A stretch of DNA of 64,000 bases from Blastobasis lacticolella (Eukaryota; Arthropoda; Insecta; Lepidoptera; Blastobasidae): assembly GCA_905147135.1 (NCBI GenBank), contig LR990067.1, positions 8,370,001-8,434,000 of the forward strand, read 5' to 3'. Position 1 is the stretch's first letter. The number at the start of each line of letters is the position of its first letter. A model generated the notes under the pieces. The model was not told the DNA's origin. It saw nothing but the letters and a program-made list of their open reading frames with translations, and ran no database searches. Made by a program: the position numbers and the translations under genes. Below, one piece after another: positions 36,801 through 43,236 of the stretch.

Positions 36801-39800
36801 TTCTTGCTTATATTATAAATCTTAAATAAATATATGAAAAAGCATTAAAATCCGTTGCGGAGTTTAAAATATCTAAGCGTACAAGATACATAGGGACAGG
36901 AAGAAAGAAAAATATAATCGTTCAGAATTTCTTGCGAGAAAATTAGTAAATATCATATCTATCCTGGCATGACTAATACCCATACAAATATGCAGAACCA
37001 CAAAAAAACTAGTTCTCATAATGCCTTTGTCGTATTGGAGAAGTAAGTCTGTCTCAAATAAATTTTCCATCAATGTAAACAAATGACAAATTAAAATAAT
37101 AATTATTGGTGATTTGTAGTTAATCAGAATCATAATTTATTGATAACATTCGTACAGGTCCATAAATTGTTACACAGTGTAAAATTTAAATCAATTTACA
37201 ATTCAAATGTCAAAACTGATTTAAATATTATAATAAATTAAAAATTGATCTATAATGCTAATTATAGTCAAAACTAAATTATAAATAAAATAATTACCAA
37301 TAACAGAAATCAATAATTAATAAGAAATTATTGGGTACAAATTGTTCGTGGGCATCCACTGGGCATTCGTACCACAACGCTGGTTTTCAACTAAGGAATC
37401 GGCTAAGTTCTGTCTCATCTCAATTTGGACGTTGCTGATTGGCTAAAAAACTAGTTGAGACGGAACTTGGGCGATTCCTAGGTTTAGTGAAACCTGTCCT
37501 GTGTCGACCTGAGTGGTTCATTGGTCAACATTTCGGTCCCGGGTTCGAATCACGGCCGGGCAGAAATTGAAATGATGAATTTTAATTTCTGTTACGGGTC
37601 TGGGTGTTCTATGTATAATAAGTATGTATTTAAAAAGTATATAAGTAGTTTATCAGTTATCTAGCACCCATACCACAAGCTTTGCTTAGTTTGGGGCTAG
37701 ATGGCGCTGTATGAATTTGTGCACGATTATTAAAAAAAAAAGTGAAAACGGCCAATATAAACTAGAAATTTTGAATAGATTTCTTAAACGATCCAAAAGA
37801 ACAATTGAAAGGTTTTTTTTATATTCATGGGCTGTAGTGAAACGCGTTAGGAATATGTCAAAAGATATCAGTCAAAAGTCTTTGGTCGTTCGGTTTGGTT
37901 TCACCTGTATGGGTTGCACAAAATATTATGTTTATGTTCTGTCTCACGGATGAATTGCATCATTTATGCTAACTATGTCATCACTAGGTCTGATAAGTGG
38001 TCGAGAACTTTGTTTAATTGCATCATTTTAAAGAAACAAAAAAGAACGACAAACTTTCTAAAAAATTTCGCGCGTCCACTTATCATGCCGTCCCACTCTG
38101 CCATTACGTGTACTAATATATGTTTGTCTCTGTCCCACCCATGTCCGGCTTTACACAGACGTACCACCCACTGACAATTACCACCAACAAATTGAGAGCT
38201 ACGCAACCGAAATGCTACCTCCGAACGTTCCACCGCCGAATCTACCACAGAAGAACCACTACCAGACACCTAACGCCCAATACCAGAGCCGACAGCCAGT
38301 CTATAAGTCAGAACAACCAGTTTACAGACAAGAACAAGCTTATAAACAGGAACAATCGACTTTTAAACAGGAACAATCGACTTTTAAACAAGAACAACCG
38401 GCTTATAAACAGGAACAACCGACTTATAAACAGGAACAACCTACTTATAAACAGGAACAACCGACTTATAAACAGGAACAACCTACTTATAAGCAGGAAC
38501 AACCGACTTATAAACAAGAACAACCGACCTATAAGCAGGAACAACCGGTTTATAAACAAGAACAATACAAGTCCGACACGCAGCAGTACACGCAGGACCA
38601 GCAACAATATTACAGGCAGGAATACTACAACCAGTATCCAAAGTACGACGAGTACAACCAAAATCAGTATCCCAACCAGAATCAGTATCCCGCGCAGAAT
38701 CAAAACCAGAATCAGTACGTGTACGGACAGTATCAGCAGCAGAATTATGGTGTCAGTAGTCAGCAGAAGATTGGGAGGATCCAGGATTATGATCCTCTAA
38801 GTGACGGACCGAGGGTAGTGCCAAATACACAAAGGGCGTCAGCTACCGTCATATATAACAGTACTAGTGACCAGAAAAGAGGTTTGTTCATACATGTCAT
38901 TTTAAAAGACTACCATTCATGTTTCCATACATAGTTGGACCGGATAAGTGAAATTGTTGTAAATTAATTTTTTTTACTGATTTCCTGATAGATAATTTGT
39001 TAATGTCTTTTGCTGTGAAGCCAAGTTTCTAAACTCTAGTGTTATATTTTTTGTTGTTTTACTTATTTGTCCAACATGAATGGTTTTTCTAAGTATGTTT
39101 TGTCTACTCGCTACTTTTCATGTGTACACAATCGATACTGAACACCGCAATCCGATTTTGCACTGGTATAAGGCGTTGTCCTAATTGGCAACGGTCGTAC
39201 GACGGACGTCGCCCGACCAATAGGAGACCTCAAAACCGCCCGTCGAACAACCATTGCTATTTAGGACAGTGCGTAAGTGTCCACAGTTTTTGGGCTTCTG
39301 CTTTTCTTGGTGTAAGGTTCAAAGTCCGTGTCGTGTTAATTTTAAGTTCCTGCCATATATTGTTCTAATTACACATATTATTGTTCTTCTCAAATTATAA
39401 AAAATATGTTTTGCAAAGGAGATCGTCCACATTTTTATTGCCTCTTTACTATGAAATGTTATCTTACCCAAAAAAGAAAATATCATCTTGGGGTCAATAT
39501 CCCGGTTGAGCTCTCGCGCGCGAGGGCCTGGGGTCCGGGACCATAATCCAGGATTTGGCAGATCAGGTAATTACAGTGGAGCGACTGCCGTACCTATTAA
39601 ATGTAATAAAAAGTATACCCTAGCGTAAACTTGACATTTTAGTGAAATCTTGAAAATAGACCTTCCGCTCACTAGCGCCATCTGAAACCGTTAAAATCAT
39701 CATTGGACTAAACGAAGAAAAGTTCTTAGGGCCAGATAAACTAACAAAATGGACGATCTCCTTTCACAACTGTCGCCTCTACAAGGCTACAACCATACAT

Positions 39801-42800
39801 TTACAGACCAACTTGAAAGCCTGATCAGAAATATTATGTCCTTACCTATGAAATCGGTAAGGATGTATGAGGAGCCGCCATATTGCGGAATTTTCTAGAA
39901 CTTAGCAACCACAGTGTTTCCTTTGGACTATGACACGGGATCGTTCAAGAGGTATATTAGGGGTCGCTTCAGAGGCGGGCAACGCATTGGTAGCGCCCCT
40001 GGTGTTGCTGAAGTCCATAGGCGGCGGTGACCACGCACCATCAGGTGGCCCGCTTGCCTGTTTTTCTACCGTATAACGTAAAAAAAAACACCAACAATGG
40101 CGCCCTCTCTTCACCGTATGAAACGTTTGCAGGGCACCACAGCCAGCAATCTTCCCGGCCTATCGGAAGAGTGACCGATCTTGATCCGCTAGCTGGAGAA
40201 CCCCCAGCGCAGCCAGCGTCGGCTCCTAAGCATCATCCGAATCAGGTGAGGAGCTGGTTACATAACATTCATAACCGCCATGTACTAGTCGGCTCAGACA
40301 GTTCTACCAGTCTCAGGGTGCTGCTAATGTCCAGCAGCGGTGACCACGCACCGTTATGGCCTCATATCCGCTAATTTACTAAACCTAGATTGAATTGCAA
40401 TTGGATCGCAATGGCAGCTAAATTGTGGTTTTAATTGTAGCCGGTAAGGGAAAACATCGTGATGAAACCTGCACATTCAGGCGACTGGATGTGTAACCAT
40501 GATCCAATCTGGTCAGGTTCCCCTGGTAGCAGGGTCATGGAGGTCAGATGGCAGTCGCTCCACTCTAATTACCTGACCTGCCAAATCCAGAATCGTGGTC
40601 AAGGCGGACCCCGGGCCCTCGTGCTCGAGAGCACAACCGGGACATTAACGCCAAGATGATGATGATCAAAAACGCATCAAACTGCCAATGAGCTGCAATT
40701 ACCGTCCAATTACAATTGAATAGAGCCATTAGTAACAGCAGCAGAATACCAATAACGTGTCTAACTGTCACTGGGCTGCTATTGCAATTCAATTACAATT
40801 CTATCGATGGAGCTTTTCTATTTCGCATGTTCAAGGTGTGGAATGATCTCCAGGTCTATGCGTTACACCTTGAGGTTCTTAGACTATTTACTGGTACCAG
40901 GTTTCAAAATCTTTGAATAATTCAATTCATTAATTTGTTCAACATACATTTACACGTCAAATGTTATTGTTGAATGCTATTACAATTCTTGAGTAGTCAT
41001 TATTCTTAAAATAATGTAACAACAGAAAAATAATCACAATCTTAATGTCAATGGGCAATGTTCTGAGCTTCGGTGGACAAATAAAAAACTACAATACAAA
41101 TGTCCTAATTATGTATTTTTATTGGAATGAGCAGTTTTCCAATAGGTAACTAAAGCATTCCAAACCACTCACTAGATGGCGCCCCGACAATTTTGGTAAT
41201 TGATAATAGCTTGAAATAGGTTCTTAGCAAACAGGATATAAACACTGGGTACGTTGTGTTGGATAATATGGTATTTGTCAAAAGTTTTCAACCATTTTAG
41301 AGGTTGTAATAATAATGGAACATAGTGCCAACTTCTATAAATATTTCTGTTTACACTTCGTTCAACCTTTAACAGTTATGTTTATATTAATAAACATTTT
41401 TATTTTTAAGTTTAGTATTAGTTGGCTGCATGAAATCACTGCCACCATCATACAGAGTATAAAAAAAAATCCCAAAATTGTAGGAGTCTCAGAATCTATT
41501 AATGCTTTTTGAAACCAACTATAAATACCTACTGGAAAACTCCTTATTTCAACTCGATCGTTGTGTAATAAATTTATTTTATTTGCAGATAATTGTACTT
41601 TTTTGGTATTTTCAAATTGTTTACTTACTTTAATTGTTCCAGCGAGTCTACATCGCGATGTACGATTACGAAGCGAACGACAGCGATGAGGTGAGTCACT
41701 TATTGTTAAAATTTTCATCATTTTCGCGAGTTCATGTCCATCGGGCACGACCGCTTAAATAATTCGAGTAGCAATTATTGAAGGCTCGATACATATCGCC
41801 ATCTCACTCGGTTGCGGTTTGAGCGAGTGAGATGGCGATGTATAATCCGTTCGAGTTGAACAGTCGGGTCCGATGGAGAGGAGCTCGTGCACGCTCTGTA
41901 GGTACTTTAAAATTTCATACGAGTTCACGCGGCTCACAATTTTAATATGGGGCCATCCATAAATTACGTCACACGAATTTTAGGACTTTTGAGCCCCTCC
42001 CCCCGTCCTTGTCACAGGTTGTCACAATTTTATAATCCCCTCCTGATGTGACGTCACACATTTCTTAAATTTATCCATGTCTTTTAGAATAATTGAAAGA
42101 AAACTATCGTCATTTTTTATTTATTTTTATTAAATAATCTAATAAAGTCAACGTAAGGTGCAACATTTCAGAACACAAATGACTAGTTAGAAAACAATAA
42201 ACGATTAATTATATTCATTAAAAGTAAAAAACTTTATTATCTAGCGTCCATGGACTTTGGATCCACTCTTTTATGTTGGCTATTACGGGTAAATCAGGCT
42301 CTTCATTTTCGCTCTGAATTTGAGCGTCAGGAACATCTTTTGATTATTAATTTTTAACATGTGATTTCACGAAATTTTTGGCCCTCCTGCCCCTTGTCAC
42401 ATTATGTCACATTTCAGTTATATCCTCCCTCCCTATTAAGGTGTGACGTAATTTATGGATGACCCCTATATTTCTAAATTTTGGTAATGAAATTTTTATG
42501 CTATGCAGTGACTAACGAGCGGATAGCCCACCTGATGGTAAGCGGTGGCTGTCGCCCATAACATTTACGATACATGCATTTAGGTTGCAATAACTATAGC
42601 CATTTTCCAAATATAACATACATATTAGCTTTTGAAAATTTGGTTTTGAGGGTCCGACCCGTTTCCACGGGATTGAATTTCGAGATAAATTATAACCTGT
42701 GCTATTCTGGACTATAAACAGTAAACTGCACTACTGCCAAATTTCATAAAAATCGCTATCTATTATTATCTACACTTTCACTACACATATTATCGGGTTT

Positions 42801-43183
42801 GTTACCACGGTTAGTATTGTTTTTAGAATACTAACCGTGGTAACAAAACGAAACACGAAAGTCTTACAACCTATGATACTATTATGATCTGTTCCAAAAA
42901 GGGCAGGTCTGGAGTACCTTGAACTGGCGTAAATGCATGAAAAGATGCATGAATGTGAAAATACCCATATTTCTAACGAACGCCTTTGTTTCTCGACCAA
43001 TCACAGTGTCTTACCCAACCATATCCACCCCTTCAGGTATCATTCCGCGAAGGCGACCTCATATCGAACGTGAGTTCCATCGACGAAGGCTGGATGACGG
43101 GACAGGTCCTCCGCACCGGACGCACTGGAATGCTGCCAGCCAATTATGTTGAGATCGCGCCCGCTGGGGCCTTACACCACTAG
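20334..43183 (+). CDS. Lasp: Lasp (LIM and SH3 domain protein), 5'-partial, seven exons
   Basis: Exons 20334-20428, 33600-33732, 34238-34373, 38159-38881, 40133-40245, 41643-41690 and 43037-43183 total 1395 nt and read as one frame of 464 residues plus a TAG stop. Every junction has AG/GT borders and matching phase. Order in this partial numbering: LIM second half (1-35), nebulin-like repeats (about 42-76 and 77-112), Q/N/Y-rich linker (123-400), SH3 (401-460). This is the LASP-family architecture; such proteins bind F-actin through the nebulin repeats and recruit partners through SH3 at stress fibres, adhesions and muscle. The linker is much longer than in vertebrate LASP1, which is usual for insects. 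The exon with the first LIM half (CxxC) was not found in 1-20333, so the start codon is presumably upstream. Introns of up to 13 kb are full of transposons. Confidence 0.95.
20487..20755 (+). repeat. Dispersed repeat R4 copy
   Basis: Full-length-like: CAGCCCATAACAGTCCACTG through TGCCGGACACCACACGGC, beginning about 60 nt after the LIM-exon donor. Confidence 0.75.
20900..21240. mobile_element. LINE-derived fragment
   Basis: Shares GGTCACTGTCGCCTGTAACA and CCACCTTATCCTTCAAACCG (in either orientation) with 42510-42600, 49440-49520 and 58285-58450. A dispersed LINE-end family; no intact frame. Confidence 0.45.
21456..21692 (+). mobile_element. SINE-G copy
   Basis: Head GATGACCTCAGTTGTTCAGT, TACGGGTCTGGGTGTACTAT, tail GATGGCGCTATGTGAATTGT. 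Confidence 0.8.
21795..21878 (+). repeat. R4 3' fragment
   Basis: CTCGAAAACATTAGTCGTCT, CGACACCCACGAGTGTAAAG and GCCGGACACCACACGGCC. Confidence 0.6.
22185..22290 (+). mobile_element. SINE-T head
   Basis: The tRNA-like head GTGGCCTAGTGGTTCAGGGT, ACTCGTAAGC, GGGTTCGAATCCC is followed by ATGTACCAATGACTCTGAAC, then broken off. Confidence 0.65.
22385..22505 (-). mobile_element. LINE 3' end (L-GGP family)
   Basis: The minus strand reads ...CATTGGTGACTCCCCTGGTG, GGTGGCCCGCTTGCCTGTTT, with poly(A) as plus-strand T at 22375-22387. Confidence 0.7.
22740..22996 (+). repeat. R4 copy, near full length
   Basis: All family blocks are present in order, including GCTGCTGCCCATTTTCCAG. The best reference copy in the window. 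Confidence 0.75.
22997..24240. other. Non-coding DNA with a CpG-rich 300-bp patch
   Basis: 23160-23480 is rich in TTCGC/CGCGC motifs and open for 82-89 codons on both strands, but no domain, splice context or homologous family was recognised. The rest is AT-rich and featureless to me. Confidence 0.4.
24241..24560. mobile_element. Fragments of dispersed repeats
   Basis: CCCACTGCAGGGCAAAGGCC (24279, related to 25096) is a common LINE-derived block. 24385-24560 (GCTCGTCTAGTCTAAGATGA, TTAATAACGACACTTCATCT, ACGGCATTTGTATATGTATT) recurs at 4290-4560 with the same order, marking another dispersed repeat. Confidence 0.5.
24700..24800 (-). mobile_element. LINE 3' tail with (GAAT)n
   Basis: Five GAAT units then AACGCTTTATTGCACAATCA; on the minus strand this is a LINE end followed by a tetranucleotide tail. 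A similar tail with (GTAA)n is at 36345-36410. Confidence 0.55.
24955..25065 (+). repeat. Dispersed repeat (uninterrupted version of the hAT target at 8470-8960)
   Basis: AATGCTACATTATCACTGAG, GGGGAAAATATTAAGTTCCC match the sequence split by the hAT MITE at 8498-8908. Confidence 0.6.
25085..25240 (-). mobile_element. LINE ORF fragment
   Basis: GTCTCCCTGCAGGGCAAAGG and the following cysteine/arginine-coding minus frame belong to a dispersed LINE ORF; broken by stops. Confidence 0.4.
25385..25520 (+). mobile_element. LINE 3' end (L-GGP family)
   Basis: GGTGTTGCTAATGTCTATAG, GGTGGCCCGCTTGCCTGTTT, TACCGTATGACATAAAAAAA: a complete 3' terminus with poly(A). Confidence 0.75.
25787..25876 (-). mobile_element. 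SINE-G tail fragment
   Basis: Minus-strand tail only (GCGCCATCTAGCCACTAAGT on plus), cut off where the LINE ORF fragment begins. Confidence 0.65.
25877..26275 (+). mobile_element. LINE ORF2 C-terminal fragment
   Basis: The plus strand encodes [32 protein letters not shown], then after two stops [14 protein letters not shown] and [19 protein letters not shown]. This is the C-terminal end of a common insect endonuclease/reverse-transcriptase LINE. Truncated at 5' and decayed. Confidence 0.75.
26329..26628. mobile_element. MITE with ~40-bp TIRs flanked by TTAA
   Basis: GGGTATGTTCCGGG, TTTCCTACCGCGTACCTTTG at the left; the right end is the inverse copy with one extra base. TTAA lies at both ends (26325-26328, 26629-26632): a 4-bp piggyBac-like or 3-bp Harbinger-like duplication. 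300 bp, no coding capacity. Confidence 0.85.
27015..27135 (-). mobile_element. Lep1-like fragment
   Basis: Plus-strand CGCTTCCCGCCGTCTGTCCC then TGCGGTTTTCAACAATAGAT. Confidence 0.65.
27238..27435 (-). mobile_element. Lep1-like element nested in SINE-G
   Basis: A complete-looking minus-oriented copy from ACATAGTATGAAACAAAGTC to GCGCCGGGTCCACTA; both flanks are SINE-G sequence. Confidence 0.7.
27486..28123. repeat. AT-rich degenerate tandem repeat (TGTCAAATA-like)
   Basis: Many spaced copies of TGTCAAATA/TCAAAT and AATTAAAT. An R4 copy (27747-28004) interrupts it. Confidence 0.5.
27747..28004 (-). repeat. R4 copy
   Basis: GCCGTGTGGTGTCCGGCAGA through CAGTGGATTGTTATGTGCTG, family order on the minus strand. 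It creates the 173-codon plus-strand open frame by chance. Confidence 0.7.
28235..28330 (+). mobile_element. Lep1-like 5' fragment
   Basis: GGCGCGACTTTGTTCTCGTA followed by pyrimidine-rich CCTACCCTACTCTACTCC-type sequence. Confidence 0.45.
28404..28577 (+). repeat. Direct duplication, copy 1
   Basis: TATTCCGGATATAGTGTGTT, GTTTACGTGGGTAAATTACA, TCAGTTCATGGG and CCAAATGTAATGAAAATGCA recur in the same order at 29160-29333. Confidence 0.8.
28598..29150 (-). mobile_element. SINE-T copy split by SINE-G
   Basis: The minus strand reads the full head (GTGGCCGAGTGGTAACGGTA, TCCGACTCACAAGCGAGAG, GGGTTCGAATCCCACTGCC) to about 29002, then resumes at 28740 through CAGGCTCCCC to GACATTAACGCCAAGATGAT. The SINE-G at 28741-29001 interrupts it in the GGATCATGGTTAC block. 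Confidence 0.8.
28741..29001 (-). mobile_element. SINE-G nested in SINE-T
   Basis: Full-length minus-strand SINE-G with an (AAAT)n end at 28740-28760. Confidence 0.8.
29160..29333 (+). repeat. Direct duplication, copy 2
   Basis: Roughly 90 percent identical by eye to 28404-28577; separated by about 580 bp that is entirely SINE sequence. Confidence 0.8.
29608..29735 (-). mobile_element. LINE ORF fragment ([14 protein letters not shown])
   Basis: The minus strand encodes [20 protein letters not shown], related to the fragments at 4890 and 57550. Confidence 0.55.
29808..30044 (-). mobile_element. SINE-G copy
   Basis: Plus-strand tail GCCATCTAGCCCCAAACTAA to head GACCACTGAACCACTCAGGT; preceded by a T17 tract. 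Confidence 0.8.
30271..30691 (-). mobile_element. Long-TIR MITE (family M30), copy A
   Basis: Ends GAGTTTTCCAGTAGGTATT and AATACCTATTGGAAAACTGC are inverted repeats; subterminal GATGGCGCTCCTACAATTTT and AAAATTGTCGGGGCGCCATC extend the arms. Copies B (41129-41543) and C (49776-50163) lie in the opposite orientation. Confidence 0.85.
30922..31124 (+). mobile_element. Lep1/Helitron-like repeat, complete copy
   Basis: TAGTGGACCCGGCGCGACTT to TTTGTTTTATACTATGTAGT with AACCTTCCTCTTGAATCACT inside. The cleanest family member here. Confidence 0.75.
31363..31624 (-). mobile_element. SINE-G copy
   Basis: Full-length minus copy with an (AAAT)n end at 31363-31383. Confidence 0.85.
31629..31872 (-). mobile_element. 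SINE-G tail split by a hAT-like MITE
   Basis: Plus-strand ATGCTTGGACAATGCACACA, GCGCCATCTAGATCCAAAGTAA, then (after 31846) AAGTAAGCAAAGCTTGTGTT. Confidence 0.7.
31675..31846. mobile_element. GC-rich hAT-like MITE nested in SINE-G
   Basis: Ends CATTGGCGTATC and (inverse) CATAGGCGTAGG, flanked by AAAGTAAA (31667-31674) and AAAGTAAG (31847-31854), seven of eight matching. 172 bp, with a G9 run and CATCCTGGGGTG repeats. Confidence 0.75.
32082..32587. other. Unclassified insert sequence
   Basis: Between the SINE-G break and the LINE. It is AT-rich then GC-rich (32395-32490), and contains two near-identical units TGAGTCCGTACTATTGACCA at 32519 and 32541. It could be a separate element or the LINE's rearranged 5' flank; no frame recognised. 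Confidence 0.4.
32588..33430 (+). mobile_element. Non-LTR retrotransposon (CR1/Rex-like), reverse transcriptase C-terminal part
   Basis: An open frame of at least 240 codons to the stop at 33316-33318. It begins [20 protein letters not shown] and [14 protein letters not shown], the YADD catalytic box of reverse transcriptases, then [14 protein letters not shown] and [17 protein letters not shown], followed by a Cys-poor C-terminus ([14 protein letters not shown]). No stop interrupts it, so it is fairly young, but it lacks the endonuclease and fingers (5'-truncated). The 3' end TGGCTGAATGAAGAACTA plus (TTA)n is typical of CR1-type elements. Confidence 0.85.
33600..33732 (+). CDS. Lasp: Lasp exon: first nebulin-like repeat
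   Basis: The acceptor is CCTCCCCAG and the donor is GTCGGT. The first base completes the Ser codon split with the LIM exon. The product runs [20 protein letters not shown] then [17 protein letters not shown] and SKGKFTQ. It contains the nebulin signature SxxKYxxDFE, an actin-binding helix motif. It ends in phase 0. The exon is GC-rich against AT-rich introns. A decayed partial copy of its second half lies in the following intron near 33998-34064. Confidence 0.97.
33781..33816 (+). repeat. (GA)n microsatellite
   Basis: About 36 bp of GA with one GAAA interruption in the Lasp intron between the nebulin-repeat exons. Confidence 0.95.
33998..34064 (+). pseudogene. Decayed duplicate of the first nebulin-repeat exon
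   Basis: GATACAGAGCTACGTCAAGT, ACCATGTAGACTTCTGCC and AAAGTTCACATAGGTCGG match 33672-33737 of the Lasp exon, including the donor (CAGGTCGG became TAGGTCGG). The translation [11 protein letters not shown]...KFT ends in a stop where the parent has Gln. An exon-duplication relic about 330 bp from its source. Confidence 0.8.
34238..34373 (+). CDS. Lasp: Lasp exon: second nebulin-like repeat
   Basis: The acceptor is TTTCCAG. The product begins [20 protein letters not shown], continues [15 protein letters not shown] and ends [10 protein letters not shown]. It is the second nebulin-type repeat ([10 protein letters not shown]). The final G is phase 1 and makes an Asp codon with AC of the next exon. 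The donor region is duplicated: GGGAGCTTGTTGGTGAGTGT occurs twice, so a second GTGAGT lies 21 nt downstream (exon end 34394) and would add seven residues (GECGELV) in frame. I chose the first donor because it keeps the usual LASP spacing. Confidence 0.95.
34353..34401 (+). repeat. Tandem duplication of the exon 3' end and splice donor
   Basis: The unit GGGAGCTTGTTGGTGAGTGT (plus one base) occurs at about 34361 and 34382, giving two GTGAGT donors 21 nt apart, followed by a third truncated GGGGAGCGGTGGG-like unit. Confidence 0.9.
35028..35492. mobile_element. Long palindromic (foldback) element in Lasp intron
   Basis: TACAGAAGAGACGTGGC at the left, GCCACGTCTCTTCTGTA at the right. Nested arms pair through GTTATATCGTGGCGTTGTTT/ACGACGTTAGGCGACATAAC and CTAGCCA/TGGCTAG. 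The central 35147-35332 part has a relative at 49196-49410. Confidence 0.8.
35493..36340. other. Intronic AT-rich DNA
   Basis: No exon of Lasp or repeat family recognised; contains LINE-like stretches without clear borders. Confidence 0.35.
36341..36420 (-). mobile_element. LINE 3' tail with (GTAA)n
   Basis: Six GTAA units then AACTCTTTATTGCACACACA, the minus-strand end of a LINE. Confidence 0.55.
36522..36905 (+). mobile_element. Lep1/Helitron-like repeat with an internal insert
   Basis: Starts CTAGTGGACCCGGCTGCCTC, ends CTAAGCGTACAAGATACATA. About 180 bp of unrelated sequence (36600-36780, ACGCATTTGGTCGCCGCGTA type) sits in the middle. Confidence 0.6.
36906..37500. other. Intronic AT-rich DNA
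   Basis: A LINE-like tail (GTTACACAGTGTAAAATTTA) near 37169, and an inverted pair CAACTAAGGAATCGGCTAAG/ACTTGGGCGATTCCTAGGTT at 37387-37480 that may be a small MITE. Confidence 0.4.
37503..37740 (+). mobile_element. SINE-G copy
   Basis: GTCGACCTGAGTGGTTCATT to GATGGCGCTGTATGAATTTG and A9; a 12-bp gap in the anticodon region. Confidence 0.8.
38159..38881 (+). CDS. Lasp: Lasp exon: Q/N/Y-rich linker with heptad repeats
   Basis: The acceptor TTTACACAG ends at 38158. The exon enters in phase 1 (G+AC = Asp) and encodes about 240 residues starting [20 protein letters not shown] proline-rich stretch ([11 protein letters not shown]) leads into about a dozen heptads of the type PTYKQEQ, then a Q/N/Y-rich tail ([13 protein letters not shown]) and [13 protein letters not shown] near the end. 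The weak donor GTTTGT follows AAAAGAG. The exon is large and low in complexity, as in insect Lasp linkers; such tracts are typically disordered. The long open frames antisense and in another plus frame here are shadows of the repeat. Confidence 0.93.
38295..38565 (+). repeat. Coding minisatellite, about 21-bp unit (PxYKQEQ heptads)
   Basis: About a dozen near-identical 21-bp units of the form CCGACTTATAAACAGGAACA lie head to tail inside the Lasp linker exon. Variants encode [35 protein letters not shown] (six in a row) and PVYKQEQ; one early unit has six residues. All units stay in frame. Copy number probably varies between individuals. Confidence 0.95.
39486..39600 (-). mobile_element. SINE-T fragment
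   Basis: Plus-strand TCATCTTGGGGTCAATATCC to CAGTGGAGCGACTGCCGT. Confidence 0.65.
39905..40090 (+). mobile_element. LINE 3' end (L-GGP family)
   Basis: CCACAGTGTTTCCTTTGGAC, then GGTGGCCCGCTTGCCTGTTT, TACCGTATAACGTAAAAAAA, close to the Lasp exon at 40133. Confidence 0.75.
40133..40245 (+). CDS. Lasp: Lasp exon: linker before the SH3 domain
   Basis: The acceptor GTTTGCAG ends at 40132 and the donor is GTGAGG. Only the frame that joins the previous phase-1 exon is open: G, then [37 protein letters not shown]. The phrase [16 protein letters not shown] echoes the previous exon ([14 protein letters not shown]), an internal repeat typical of an SH3-proximal linker. The exon ends in phase 0. A LINE 3' fragment (39905-40090) ends about 40 nt before it. 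Confidence 0.9.
40436..40860 (+). mobile_element. SINE-T 3' part plus shared 3' extension
   Basis: GTAAGGGAAAACATCGTGAT through GACATTAACGCCAAGATGAT, then a 150-200 bp segment (AAAACGCATCAAACTGCCAA, CAGCAGAATACCAATAACGT) identical in order to 59470-59640. Confidence 0.7.
40915..41060 (-). mobile_element. LINE 3' tail
   Basis: Same block order as 20090-20230 (ACATTTACACGTCAAATG, GTAGTCATTATTCTTAAAAT). Confidence 0.55.
41129..41543 (+). mobile_element. Long-TIR MITE (family M30), copy B
   Basis: GAGCAGTTTTCCAATAGGTA to TACCTACTGGAAAACTCC; inverse of copy A throughout. Ends 100 bp before the SH3 exon. Confidence 0.85.
41643..41690 (+). CDS. Lasp: Lasp exon: start of SH3 domain
   Basis: A 48-nt exon between TTGTTCCAG and GTGAGTC encodes [16 protein letters not shown]. 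It carries the SH3 ALYDY-type motif (AMYDY) and the RT-loop acidic residues. It begins and ends in phase 0. Skipping it would keep the frame but destroy the SH3 fold. A MITE (41129-41543) ends 100 nt upstream. Confidence 0.95.
41784..41842. repeat. Hairpin-forming inverted repeat
   Basis: ATACATATCGCCATCTCACT and AGTGAGATGGCGATGTAT pair around a short loop in the Lasp SH3 intron. Confidence 0.75.
41949..42466. mobile_element. MITE with GGGGYCATCCATAAATTACG ends
   Basis: The left end GGGGCCATCCATAAATTACG (then TCACAC) and right end GTGTGACGTAATTTATGG, ATGACCCC are inverted repeats; TAT flanks both sides. 518 bp, no transposase. It lies in the intron between the two SH3 exons. Confidence 0.85.
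42467..43036. other. Rest of the Lasp SH3 intron
   Basis: LINE-like end fragment at 42505-42590 (CCCACCTGATGGTAAGCGGT). A hairpin at 42798-42849: GTTACCACGGTTAGTATT pairs with AATACTAACCGTGGTAAC. Nothing coding until the terminal exon. Confidence 0.55.
43037..43183 (+). CDS. Lasp: Lasp terminal exon: rest of SH3 domain and stop
   Basis: The acceptor CCCCTTCAG ends at 43036. The product is [20 protein letters not shown], then [20 protein letters not shown] and APAGALHH, stop TAG at 43181-43183. It has the SH3 hallmarks EGW (n-Src/distal region) and GMLPANYVE (the 3-10 helix and last strand). The frame after TAG stays open for another 92 codons. Confidence 0.96.
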   Translation, partial: VSFREGDLISNVSSIDEGWMTGQVLRTGRTGMLPANYVEIAPAGALHH

Positions 43184-43207
43184 GTACCAGCGGGGTCCCA
43201 CCAGGGT

Positions 43208-43236
43208 CCCACTGGTGGGAGCGCACCACCAGTGGG
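43208..43236 (+). other. RNA hairpin just after the Lasp stop codon
   Basis: CCCACTGGTG (43208-43217) pairs perfectly with CACCAGTGGG (43227-43236) around a nine-base loop, a GC-rich 10-bp stem starting 24 nt after the UAG. Confidence 0.8.

Noticed and set aside
38120..38934. Alternative plus-frame (226 codons) and antisense (131 codons) open frames over the Lasp linker
   Set aside because: Both are by-products of the 21-bp coding repeat; only the frame joined to the nebulin and SH3 exons has consistent splice phase.
39120..39368. Possible extra Lasp exon ending at GTAAGT near 39270
   Set aside because: The frame compatible with the phase-1 neighbours contains a stop and there is no good acceptor.
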